From assembly GCA_016195815.1 (NCBI GenBank), contig JACPYX010000018.1, positions 1 through 64,000 on the forward strand: a stretch of 64,000 nt of DNA, given 5' to 3'. A program made the position numbers and the translations under genes. Under the pieces are notes generated by a model. It made no database searches, was not told the DNA's origin, and saw only the letters and a list, made by a program, of their open reading frames with translations. Shown piece after piece: positions 24,954 to 32,811 of the stretch. Source of the DNA: Chloroflexota bacterium. Lineage in GTDB: Bacteria; Chloroflexota; Anaerolineae; Anaerolineales; Villigracilaceae. Position 1 is the stretch's first letter, and every line of letters begins with the position of its first letter.

Positions 24954-25817
24954 TTACGGCTGTTGGAAGATCAAATGCAGCCCGCCTGTATATGTCTGCC
25001 CGCTTGAGTCTGTGCAGGCAGGGGCTGTCAGGTTTGGGGCCGGAGTACCCGATCCCGCAATCCGCACAGTGTAAGTAATGCCGGCCTGCATAATGTAATC
25101 GGCATATCCATTTGCGATCTCGGGTTTCAGGCCGGTGAAAAAATGTTCCTCGCCACCGCTCCATGTAATGACAATTTCCACGCCGGGCATTTGGCGGCTA
25201 TTTCTATCAACGACCGTGATTTGCATCAGGCCATCTGTCAGATTTGGATTACAGACCGTATCCTGCTTGGTAAGAGCATACGGCGCTCCCGCTGTTGGGA
25301 TGGGAGTGCGCGTTGGGCGCGGTGTGGGAGTATCGAAGATACCCGCAGTGCTGACTGTTTCGCTGGCTGTCAAATCAATTGTTGCTGTGGGCGCCTCCAG
25401 GCTGGACCCGGGAGCGGTTGCCGTTTGTGTGGCTATTCGTGCGCTGACGGTTGCTATCGTCGTGGTGGATGGCGGGGCTTGCGCCACGCCTCTTTGCAAA
25501 TCGGCTGCCAGTTGAGCGACTTGTTGAACAATATCGAAAGGCTCGCCCGCCGCCAACATGCGCTGTGCCTGCGCCGTTAATGCCTGGTTTGAGTCGCCAT
25601 CGCCGAGCAGGGCAAGGCGCGCTTTGGCGCGTCCAAGATCACGCGTCGATGCATATGATGCGGCGATCGCGATCCGAAATTGGTCTTTGAAATCTGCGCG
25701 CAAGGTATTCGGTGTGGTGTCTATGTAGCGGACGGGGGCGATCACCCAGGCATAGATCAAGCCGAGCGCAAATCCGGCCAGGACGGCGGCCAGCGATACC
25801 CACGGAAAACGCCTCAT
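24954..25817 (-). CDS. Membrane-anchored protein with Thr/Pro linker and C-terminal beta domain
   Basis: A 287-residue protein, not recognised as a named family. One N-terminal helix (VSLAAVLAGFALGLIYAWVI) is followed by PVRYIDTTPNTLRADFKDQFRIAIAASYA, a helical region with repeated Ala/Leu, a Thr/Ala/Pro-rich linker and a C-terminal beta domain with two Cys (KQDTVCNPNLTDGL; APACTDSSGQTYTGGLHL). It starts within the stop of the gene before it (ATGA). Its first ~95 residues are paralogous to that neighbour. Confidence 0.7.
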   Translation of the reverse strand: MRRFPWVSLAAVLAGFALGLIYAWVIAPVRYIDTTPNTLRADFKDQFRIAIAASYASTRDLGRAKARLALLGDGDSNQALTAQAQRMLAAGEPFDIVQQVAQLAADLQRGVAQAPPSTTTIATVSARIATQTATAPGSSLEAPTATIDLTASETVSTAGIFDTPTPRPTRTPIPTAGAPYALTKQDTVCNPNLTDGLMQITVVDRNSRQMPGVEIVITWSGGEEHFFTGLKPEIANGYADYIMQAGITYTVRIAGSGTPAPNLTAPACTDSSGQTYTGGLHLIFQQP

Positions 25818-26173
25818 GGGCTGTTTCCTGGCGCGGGGATAGGCTGATAGGCTTGCATGGCGCGCGTCAATTCCTGAAGCAGGGAAATGTCGCTTGCGGC
25901 GTAGCCGCTTGCTTGTCCGGTTTGAAGCGCTTGTGCGGCGATTGTTGCGGGTGCGTCGCTGCCGAAGACGGCGAGTCGGCGGGCCGCTATCCCAGCATCC
26001 TGATTTGCATGGTAAGCCTCGGCAATCATGAGAACGTAATCGCTGCGATAATCGGCGCGCAGGGAATCCGGGGTAGTGTCCACGAATTGGACAGGGTTAA
26101 TGACCCAGCCGTAAATCAGGCCAAGCGCGATGCCAAGAATAATTGCAATAAGGGGGGGAAGCCAGCGTGGCAT
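25814..26173 (-). CDS. Small membrane protein paralogous to its downstream neighbour
   Basis: A 119-residue protein from ATG 26173 (MPRWLPPLIAIILGIALGLI). It shares the pattern GLIYGWVINPVQFVDTTPDSLRADYRSDYVLMIAEAY with the start of the next gene, then a short helical region, and lacks the linker and beta domain. The tandem arrangement and shared module suggest duplication followed by domain gain or loss. A longer frame upstream overlaps the SRP RNA and is rejected. Function unknown. Confidence 0.7.
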   Translation of the reverse strand: MPRWLPPLIAIILGIALGLIYGWVINPVQFVDTTPDSLRADYRSDYVLMIAEAYHANQDAGIAARRLAVFGSDAPATIAAQALQTGQASGYAASDISLLQELTRAMQAYQPIPAPGNSP

Positions 26174-26242
26174 GGTTTTATTTTGCCACAGGAATGAAAA
26201 ACCCGACAGGTCTTGCGGACGCCTCAGGTTTGTTTCTAAATA

Positions 26243-26344
26243 TCCGGGCAGGAGACCGGCGGCACCCAGAGACACTTCCTTACCGTTGCTATCTTTCGAT
26301 CCTGGCGGGGTTTGGCAGGCTCTGCCGCGCCGGGCCTGCCCGGA
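26243..26344 (-). ncRNA. ffs: Signal recognition particle RNA (4.5S-type)
   Basis: Read on the minus strand, TCCGGGCAGG at the 5' end pairs with CCTGCCCGGA at the 3' end, then CCGGCGCGGCA with TGCCGCCGG. The apical domain has the family core AACCCCGCCAGG, a GAAA-capped ATCGAAAGAT hairpin, and AGCAACGGTAAGG, the symmetric/asymmetric loops bound by Ffh. The ~102-base length matches the small bacterial SRP RNA. It lies between the sortase and the paralogous membrane genes, 54 bases after the sortase stop. Confidence 0.88.
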
Positions 26345-26397
26345 CGCGCCGAAGCATACACGAGATAGCGGGAGATGTCAATCTAAGTTTGAATTTG

Positions 26398-27042
26398 TTA
26401 TTGAATCTGGGCTGCAAGCTGTGGCAAAGATTTCTCCGGCTCGGCTATCACGAACAAACGTCCCCAGCTCGAGTTGCCGTTGTTTGCGATGCAGGTCTGG
26501 AACGTAATGTGCCGCGGCCCTTTGTAGACTTTGGCAAATAGATCATAGGCAGTCAGGTATTCGCGCGTGTCGAGATCTGTGAAGTTGCTTTTTGTGCTGA
26601 ACGGCGATTCGGCCTGATAGCGATAGATGCCCGTCACGCGGAAATATTCGATGCGCCCGTCGCCGTAGACCAGTTGAATTCTTTCTCCTTGATAGAGTTG
26701 AAAGAAATACTGGCCGCTCAAGTCGTTGTGCGCCAGCAGGCCGACGTTGCCAAATTGACTCGCCAGGCTGAATTGGGTCACGGAATTTGGGTCTCTGGAA
26801 ACGAAAGCCGCGTTGTAAGTGGGTTGTTGCAGGACCGGCAGCGCGAAGATGTTTTCAGCGTAAACTCCGCGTAATGTATTTGCCTCTCCGTTTTGAACCG
26901 CCAAAGCGAAGGCGTTGAGATCGGGTAATGAGGCCTCGTTTAACGTGCGGGCAGAAACCGGATGGGGAAGAAGAGTTGCAACGACCAGCAGAATCAGGCC
27001 GAGGCTTAGAATGAAGCGTCGTGCATTTGTTTTGGGTGCCAT
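26398..27042 (-). CDS. Secreted sortase-family protein under c-di-GMP riboswitches
   Basis: A 214-residue protein with a signal peptide or anchor (FILSLGLILLVVATLLPHPVSA) and a sortase-type C-terminal half. The presumed catalytic triad is His105 (VGLLAHNDLSG), Cys184 (HITFQTCIANN) and Arg195 (SWGRLFVIAEPE). Sortases join surface proteins to the wall or to pilins; no LPXTG-type substrate is adjacent, so the substrate is unknown. SD AGGGAG lies eight bases before ATG 27042. The 350 bases upstream carry two c-di-GMP-I aptamers and a terminator, so expression probably follows c-di-GMP. Confidence 0.85.
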   Translation of the reverse strand: MAPKTNARRFILSLGLILLVVATLLPHPVSARTLNEASLPDLNAFALAVQNGEANTLRGVYAENIFALPVLQQPTYNAAFVSRDPNSVTQFSLASQFGNVGLLAHNDLSGQYFFQLYQGERIQLVYGDGRIEYFRVTGIYRYQAESPFSTKSNFTDLDTREYLTAYDLFAKVYKGPRHITFQTCIANNGNSSWGRLFVIAEPEKSLPQLAAQIQ

Positions 27043-27131
27043 GGAATTGTCTCCCTGATAAGGGCACCCGAGTCAGCGCGGCGGCTGTTGGCATGATTTG
27101 GTTGCAGATGTGTTTGTGTGTTCATGTCGTT

Positions 27132-27210
27132 TTCGGCGGCCTGGCAATCGTGGTCACTTGCGTGACGGTAGACCCATTGGCTTTGCGTCGCCGGCTTTCG
27201 CCGGGTTTGC
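27132..27210 (-). promoter_or_regulatory. c-di-GMP-I (GEMM) riboswitch aptamer, proximal copy
   Basis: On the minus strand the element reads GGGCAAACC, a CCGGCGAAAGCCGG hairpin with a GAAA tetraloop, GACGCAAAGCC, then a TCAC-GCAA-GTGA hairpin, and ends CCAGGCCGCC. These are the conserved blocks of the GEMM-I class. It is 90 bases upstream of the sortase ATG. Its 5' edge GATAAGGGC (27217-27209) is exactly complementary to GCCCTTATC next to the sortase SD. Confidence 0.9.
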
Positions 27211-27245
27211 CCTTATCGTGAACGATAAGCAGATTTGGACCTCTT

Positions 27246-27284
27246 GAAAAAAATAAGGCGAGCCTGGAAATTTCCAGGCTCGCC
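27246..27284 (-). terminator. Intrinsic terminator between the two riboswitches
   Basis: A perfect 28-base palindrome (27257-27284; half-site GGCGAGCCTGGAAA) followed on the minus strand by TTATTTTTTT. It is placed 27 bases after the distal aptamer, as expected for that aptamer's expression platform. Confidence 0.88.
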
Positions 27285-27311
27285 GTGTGGCAGAATCATA
27301 ATGGCATGATC

Positions 27312-27390
27312 TTCGGCGGCCTGGCAATCGTGGTCACTTGCGTGACGGTAGACCCGTTGGCTTTGCGTCGCCGGCTTTCGCCGGGTTTGC
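27312..27390 (-). promoter_or_regulatory. c-di-GMP-I (GEMM) riboswitch aptamer, distal copy
   Basis: The same 79 bases as the proximal copy with one difference (G at 27356 versus A at 27176), offset by exactly 180 bases. It is followed by the palindromic terminator. The near identity indicates a recent tandem duplication or gene conversion. Confidence 0.9.
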
Positions 27391-27491
27391 TATTGTCGGA
27401 TATTTAACTCTGCCTGCATTCTAATACATTTATGTTGTTTTGCGCTTTGCGTTTTGGTAATTTTCGATTTCAGAAGTGCAAGTACCGCGCG

Positions 27492-27701
27492 CTATTTTTT
27501 CCTGCTGTTTTTCAAAAACCCAAGAAAAAGTTCCACCAGGCGCGGATCGAACAAGCGTCCCGATTCTTTCTCGAGATAAGCAATGACATCTTCTTCAGAA
27601 GGCGCCTTGCCATAGTCGCCGAGGGGCGGACCGCCGTGCTTTGGCCTTGCGCATTCTGCGTGATACCGATCACGTTGTATTACTTGATGATCTTCGCGAG
27701 A
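27492..27701 (-). pseudogene. Remnant resembling the C-terminus of an HD-GYP-type protein
   Basis: A 69-codon open frame with no start codon. Its second half, GKAPSEEDVIAYLEKESGRL then FDPRLVELFLGFL, has the pattern that ends HD-GYP c-di-GMP phosphodiesterase domains (x-K-A-x-x-x-E-x-V-I...G-x-x-F-D-P-x-L-V). The rest of the domain, including HD and GYP motifs, is absent; a stop at 27702-27704 ends the frame upstream. I read it as decay. Identity is tentative. Confidence 0.4.
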
Positions 27702-28355
27702 CTATAGCATGATATGCCAGCATCAAGATCGGCAGGAGGACAATCACTGCGATCATCTCGCGGAGAAATTCGAGTCCGTATTCTGTAAAAAATGACACAA
27801 TAATTATCACGGCCCCTATGATTGCCCAGTCCGGATCGGACATGATTTCGCCTGGCATGTACGATATGACGCTCCATTCATTACTCAATAAGAACAACAC
27901 CCATTCGCAAAAAATACCGGCGCTAACGCCAAGCATGCCCGCGTAAACAGCGGTAGCAATATCCTTTCGCCGGTTATATTGCTTGACTCTTAACTTGAAG
28001 AGACCTGTGATAAAGCCTGTCAACCCATCACTGACCATCCACAGCAATGGGGGCGGAATAAAAAATCCGTTTTGGAAAGGAATAATAATTACGCCGTTGT
28101 TGGCTCGGGTAGGAGCAGGGGGCATCTATAACTCCCCATGGCCAAACGGCCGCCAAACGCGCCCACGATGCCAACGATCAAGCCGACCCATGGACCGAAG
28201 GCAATGCCGAAGAAAATCGGTATGGCCAAGCTGATGTAACCTGCCAGCATAGGCAGGTGGAAGGTGACGACGATCCATGCGAGTATGCCATGACATAGCA
28301 TGCCAATAACGCTATACATGATCTGACGCTCCCCGAATTCCCACCGGCTATCCAT
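27670..28355 (-). pseudogene. Multi-pass membrane protein split by a frameshift (ECF S-component-like)
   Basis: Two overlapping minus-strand frames look like halves of one gene. The first (28355-28089, MDSRWEFGERQIMYSVIGML...) has helices ending FGIAFGPWVGLIVGIVGAFGG. The second (28125-27670) continues with NGFFIPPPLLWMVSDGLTGF and four more helices. The G-x-x-x-G-x-x-G-G followed by a W/D-G-L-x-G-x-x-x-G-L-F pattern recalls substrate-binding S components of ECF transporters. The second frame has a stop immediately before its ATG. Joined near 28125 they give about 230 residues. The family call is tentative. Confidence 0.55.
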
Positions 28356-28415
28356 ATTGCGCTCTATTGCTTTTTGTTTTCGGCGAAGCATCCATAGGTC
28401 GTGTCACAGTTTCTT

Positions 28416-29117
28416 TTACTTTTGGGTCCATCGTTGCCATATCCAAATGATAGCGGCGACCGCAAGCGCTGCTCCAATAAGCAAAAGGATGATTGGGAGC
28501 AAAGCCGCAATTGGGCCATAACTATCCGGCATCGCACAACGCATTCCCCAATACGTTTTCATCCAAAAAGACACTTCTTGCAAATCATTTTGACAAGGGA
28601 TTAAGATCTTCTTAGGAGTGGCATCGATTTGGCTAAGATTGAAAGGATCAAAGAAACCTCCTGAAGCTCCACCTGTATAATAGATTCCACTGCTGTCTTT
28701 TGCCCAGCACTGTATGTCCATTTTCTCAAAAGAATAAATTCCCACCAATCGATTCGATTCCATTTGGTAAAGCATCAGTTCTTCCGCATCGCGGTAAGTA
28801 GTGGCAGAAATTACAATGTACCATTTTCCGTCCGGTGAATATGCTGGAAATTTTGGATTCGGATTTTCTCCGCTCGGTGGCCAAATTTGCACAGAACCTT
28901 TGCACGCTTCCAGAAATAAATTAAAATTTGGAAGTTCTTTCACTGGCAGGGTGGACACCGGCATATAGCCGCTGAAAAACGCCAACGCATAGAACAGCGC
29001 GACGCAGGCGACAACTACGGCTATACAACCCCATGCCCAATTCCGGTTCGTCTTCGGTGCTTTTACTCTTATGTCATTGGTATCAACTGGATCAGTGGCT
29101 TTCGAATCGTTTTGCAT
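28416..29117 (-). CDS. Hypothetical membrane protein with extracytoplasmic domain
   Basis: A 233-residue protein with one helix near the N-terminus (WGCIAVVVACVALFYALAFF) and one at the C-terminus (GPIAALLPIILLLIGAALAVAA). The domain between contains FPAYSPDGKWYIVIS and a YYTGG segment, recalling a single blade of a TolB/DPP-type propeller, and four Cys. No enzyme motif is seen. It lies just downstream of the lipase-like gene (18-base gap). Function unknown. Confidence 0.65.
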   Translation of the reverse strand: MQNDSKATDPVDTNDIRVKAPKTNRNWAWGCIAVVVACVALFYALAFFSGYMPVSTLPVKELPNFNLFLEACKGSVQIWPPSGENPNPKFPAYSPDGKWYIVISATTYRDAEELMLYQMESNRLVGIYSFEKMDIQCWAKDSSGIYYTGGASGGFFDPFNLSQIDATPKKILIPCQNDLQEVSFWMKTYWGMRCAMPDSYGPIAALLPIILLLIGAALAVAAIIWIWQRWTQK

Positions 29118-29135
29118 GTCGTCAGGATTTCAAAA

Positions 29136-31823
29136 TTAAGGTGCCACTACAAAACTGGTGCTTTGCATAGCCTGGCCAAAGATGGCAGCATCCACAGTAT
29201 AGGTCTTTCCTGCTTGAAAAGGATAATCTTTCAGGTGCAGGTTAACGATGTATGTGTCATCTTGAATGCGAATCGCTGTGCTTTGGCCTTGCACACCTTG
29301 TCCAGTCAGTGAGAATGATGCAATCGCCTTTCCGGGATCCGATGGGTCAACAATCCATACTATCGCATTATTGTCTTGCACAAAGTCTCCTTGTGCATCG
29401 TGAACTGTGAACTTGAGTGGAATGGTTCGGTTGATATTTACGTTCAATGGCTGTTCCTGTGAGTCAAGTGGAGGTAACCATTGTAAAGAAAGAGGCGTGG
29501 CAGGCAATGTGTTGAGATTATAGTTGATTGTATATTGATAATTTATCCCCGGTGAGGCAACTCCTGTAAAACTGGCTACAGTTAATATTCCAGTTTCGGT
29601 GACTGAATCTGCTCCCACTATGTAATTCCCACTGCCGGTTCCAACCAGTTTGATGGTATATGCGCCTTCGATTGAATTATTGATGATAATGAAGTTCGGC
29701 TCTCCTGTGGCATTTGATCGCGAGACCGTGCTTCCGGGTATTTCAGATAGTTCTTTCCCAGTTGCAAAATCCACGCCCGCTCCTCTCCCCTGCGGATCGA
29801 TCACTTGCATATCAACCGGAGAAAGCGCGAAAAAGACGAGAGAGTTGTTTACAGCAGTCTTAGCTATACCTGTGCCGAAGGGCAAACGCGTTCCTCCTAT
29901 TAGCGGTTGAATGGCGGTCAATTGAAGCTGAGTGGGAAGGGCGATATGACTAATTTTACTTTTCCCATCATCTGCCTGATTCGCGATTATAGATGAAATG
30001 CCGAACTTCCCAAGATCCGCGCTGATTGCCGGTACTGTATTATCGCCTGGAACATATTTTATGAAATTGCCATTGGGAACATATCCATTTGCCCAAAGTG
30101 GCAAGTTCCACGGCAACGTGGGCATTACCTGAAAGTATCCCATAGTATCAGCACTTGGGCGTTGGCCCACAATTGGAATGATATTGCTACTACCCAAGCG
30201 GTGTACTAAAGCGCTTATGTTTGCGTTGAGCGATTCAAGGAAATTGTTTCTCTGCATCAAATAAGGATAAGGTTGCGATGTCTGATATTGTATGAGATAG
30301 CCGCCCACGTTATTCGGATTATACGCCGTGGTTGGATATAACTCTCGAGCAGATGGAACCTTATCAACAATATACCGATAGAGATCGGGATTTGTTACTT
30401 TGCAACCGTATTCGGTTTTTGTACAATACCCTGCCTCTAAAGCGGAAAGCGTAAAATAGTCCAATATAATATGTCCCAGCCAATCTTGCGGGTCCAATCC
30501 ATCAGCAAGCAGATATGCCATAGGCGCACCGCTGTGGGGTGTGCCAAGTGTAACCAAGCGACGAACATTGTTCTGAGTACTCGACTGAATGTAGGAACGA
30601 GATATCAGTCCACCCATGCTGTGCGCGATGATGTCCGCCGAATCGGAAATTACATAAGGACGGCCGCTCGTTGAAGAGGCTTGCAGGAAGCCATTTATTG
30701 CGGTTCCAAGTTCATCGCCGCTATTCTCGTTTCTTTGCCGCCAATCATACGGGAAAGTAAATAGACTGATGCCGTCCTCGTACCCCGCGAACCGCAATTC
30801 GTTAAGCAGATTGTCGTACACAAAAGGGACGAGTTTCCAATTACCAAAAGGCAGCGAGCCGAAGATGCCTGGCACTACAACAACCGGGTGAATGCTGGCT
30901 TGAGGCACACTTGCCGATGCCGTATTGGAGTATTGCCCATAATTGGCTGTAACAGTGAATGTAGTCGCTTGGGATGGCTGTATCCAAACAGACCAATAGA
31001 GTGTCTTTGTGGATCCGGCCGGCAAGTCCAGCGCGCTAGCACCTGATCTGACGCAATCAGATACATAAGTTGTATAGGAATAAGATGTTGGACCTGCTGT
31101 ACACGTCGCTGTTACTTCACTGGCGTTTTCGTTAGGATCAACCGAATATACATAGAATCGAGCGCTGTTGTCAGGAGAACCGATCGTCAAACCCAGCGAG
31201 CCAAATGATGGTGATGTGCAATCTGCTCCGCCTGCCGGGCAGGTCAAGGTAACCCTCACTGTCAGTGGATCAGGCATGGGCCAGCCATCGTTATTTAAGC
31301 CTATAGTGGTTACGGGGTTTCCTGTTGTGTCGTTGATGGATATTGCAACGTTGGAAGCCAGCTTAATCACCAGTCTGGCGGAATATTGATAGCCTGGGTA
31401 CCAAACCGGCCGGTCGTAACCGATCACGCGGCGATGCCTGTTGACGCCGCTGGCGGAAAGAGATTTAGCGATGATCGAAAGCCCATTCCCGGAAGACCAA
31501 TCATCCCGATTGATAATTTCTTGAATGACCGGAGTCAGATCGGGAGTGTCGCGAGTCTCGCCAAGCTGCCATTGGTCGGTAGATGGGATATTCCATGTGG
31601 CGAAATTCTGTGTCAATGCTGGCCGAGTGGAACTGCCCGGAGGGCTGTAGAGGCCAAATGTGCCGGAGTTTCCAATGGCTTCCCCATAGAAATCGACCGA
31701 GACTTGATCGGTGTACGGGCCATCTACCGTGAACTCTAAATACGCCTGTGCGATTTTTGTCCACGGTGGACTTATTGGCTTTGTGTTGCCAACTTTGACC
31801 TTTGTTCGAATATTTTGTTCTGA
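29136..31823 (-). pseudogene. LCAT/lipase-like secreted protein, 5' end missing
   Basis: The frame is open from the stop at 31824-31826 down to 29136 (895 codons) but has no signal peptide and no convincing start; TTG 31616 is internal to a conserved module. That N-terminal module (AYLEFTVDGP...VSVDFYGEAIGNSG...TPDLTPVIQEIINRDDWSSGN) is a beta domain seen in secreted proteins. The middle is an alpha/beta hydrolase of the LCAT/PGAP1 type: VVVPGIFGSLPFGNW, the nucleophile elbow AHSMGG, and LVTLGTPHSGAPMAYL. The C-terminal part is beta-rich. It is probably a 5'-truncated gene. Confidence 0.6.
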
Positions 31824-31939
31824 TTACATTTTAGGTCATTTGTTTTGCCCTGCGCTTAACGATTTTGATATTTGGAATTCCCATATTGCATAAGCGGGCA
31901 ATGGTGCTCGCGGCTCGAAAATGTAAATTCATCCTCTCA

Positions 31940-31948
31940 TGATATAAT
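31940..31948 (+). promoter_or_regulatory. Extended -10 promoter of the STAS operon
   Basis: TGATATAAT, about 33 bases before the GGAGG site of the STAS gene. Nothing else is recognised between 31824 and 31991. Confidence 0.65.
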
Positions 31949-31991
31949 TTTATCAATCTCAAGAAACCTCACTCTTAGACGGAGGACGATC

Positions 31992-32327
31992 ATGGAAATC
32001 AGCATCAAGGAATTTAAGCACTGCAACATGGTCTCAGTGACGGGGCGTGTGGATAGCGCCACCGCACCGCAATTCAGCCAGACAATGGATGCCCAAATGG
32101 AAAAAGGTGTCTTCAAGCTGGTTGTGGATATGAGCGGCTTGGAGTATATGTCCAGTGCCGGGTTCCGCGCTTTGCTGGCGGCCCAGCGCAATTGTAAGCG
32201 CTATAATCGCGGCGAGGTATTTCTAGCCAGCGTCCCTGATCGTATTCGCGAAGCCCTGGAACTGGCAGGGTTTACTGAGTTATTCAAAACTTTTGCCGAC
32301 CCGCTTGAAGCGGTTGGCGGTTTCTAG
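31992..32327 (+). CDS. STAS-domain anti-sigma factor antagonist
   Basis: A 111-residue stand-alone STAS protein of the SpoIIAA/RsbV type. It has VSVTGRVDSATAPQFSQ and the switch region LVVDMSGLEYMSSAGFRALL, where Ser in YMSSAG is the phosphorylation position. GGAGG lies six bases before ATG 31992. With the kinase and phosphatase that follow it makes a complete partner-switching set: the kinase phosphorylates it and the PP2C restores it. Confidence 0.93.
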   Translation: MEISIKEFKHCNMVSVTGRVDSATAPQFSQTMDAQMEKGVFKLVVDMSGLEYMSSAGFRALLAAQRNCKRYNRGEVFLASVPDRIREALELAGFTELFKTFADPLEAVGGF

Positions 32328-32401
32328 CTTGCGTTGGTGAGTCCCCATTTTATTGAACGGAGGCCGCCCTCAGTTTCGTGTGAGGCGGCCTTTGATTGTC
32401 C

Positions 32402-32809
32402 ATGACTGCGATCAATTTTCCTGCCAGGTTTGAATATCTCGACGAAATCCGTGATTTCGTCGGCGAAAATGCCCGCGCCTGCGGCTTTAGCGAGAGGGAT
32501 GTATATTCGATCCAGCTCGCTGCGGATGAAGCCGCGTCGAATGTTATTGAGCATGCCTATGAGGGAATTTCAAACGCTTCGTTCGAGTTTGTTTGTGACT
32601 ATCGCGATGATCGTTTGGTGATTACAGTTATTGACCACGGCAAGCCTTTCGACCCGTCTAAAGTGGCTTTGCCCGACATCAAGGCCGATCTTTCTGACCG
32701 CAAGATCGGCGGCCTTGGAATTTTCCTGATGCGTAAATTGATGGACGAAGTTCGTTATGAGATTACTCCATCTGGGAACCGGCTTACGTTGGTGAAGCGG
32801 AAGGGTTAA
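32402..32809 (+). CDS. Anti-sigma regulatory kinase (RsbW/SpoIIAB-like HATPase)
   Basis: A 135-residue GHKL ATPase of the RsbW type. The N box is QLAADEAASNVIEHAYEG, G1 is VIDHGKPFDP and G2 is GGLGIFLMRKLMDEV. It should phosphorylate the STAS protein and bind either a sigma factor or another target. No sigma gene lies in this operon, so the final target is elsewhere. ATG 32402 is chosen. Confidence 0.93.
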   Translation: MTAINFPARFEYLDEIRDFVGENARACGFSERDVYSIQLAADEAASNVIEHAYEGISNASFEFVCDYRDDRLVITVIDHGKPFDPSKVALPDIKADLSDRKIGGLGIFLMRKLMDEVRYEITPSGNRLTLVKRKG

Positions 32810-32811
32810 TC

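Noticed and set aside
26174-26276. N-terminal extension of the small membrane protein
   Set aside because: The extended frame overlaps the 3' part of the SRP RNA and lacks a membrane or signal feature; ATG 26173 starts right before the hydrophobic helix.
27432-27707. Plus-strand 91-residue open frame
   Set aside because: The opposite strand reads as an HD-GYP-like C-terminus with better sequence sense, and the plus frame has no ribosome site or motif.
31755-31800. Possible third c-di-GMP riboswitch (TTGGCTTTGTGTTGCC)
   Set aside because: Only one block resembles the aptamer. The GGGCAAACC and tetraloop parts are missing, and the stretch reads as coding sequence of the lipase-like gene.
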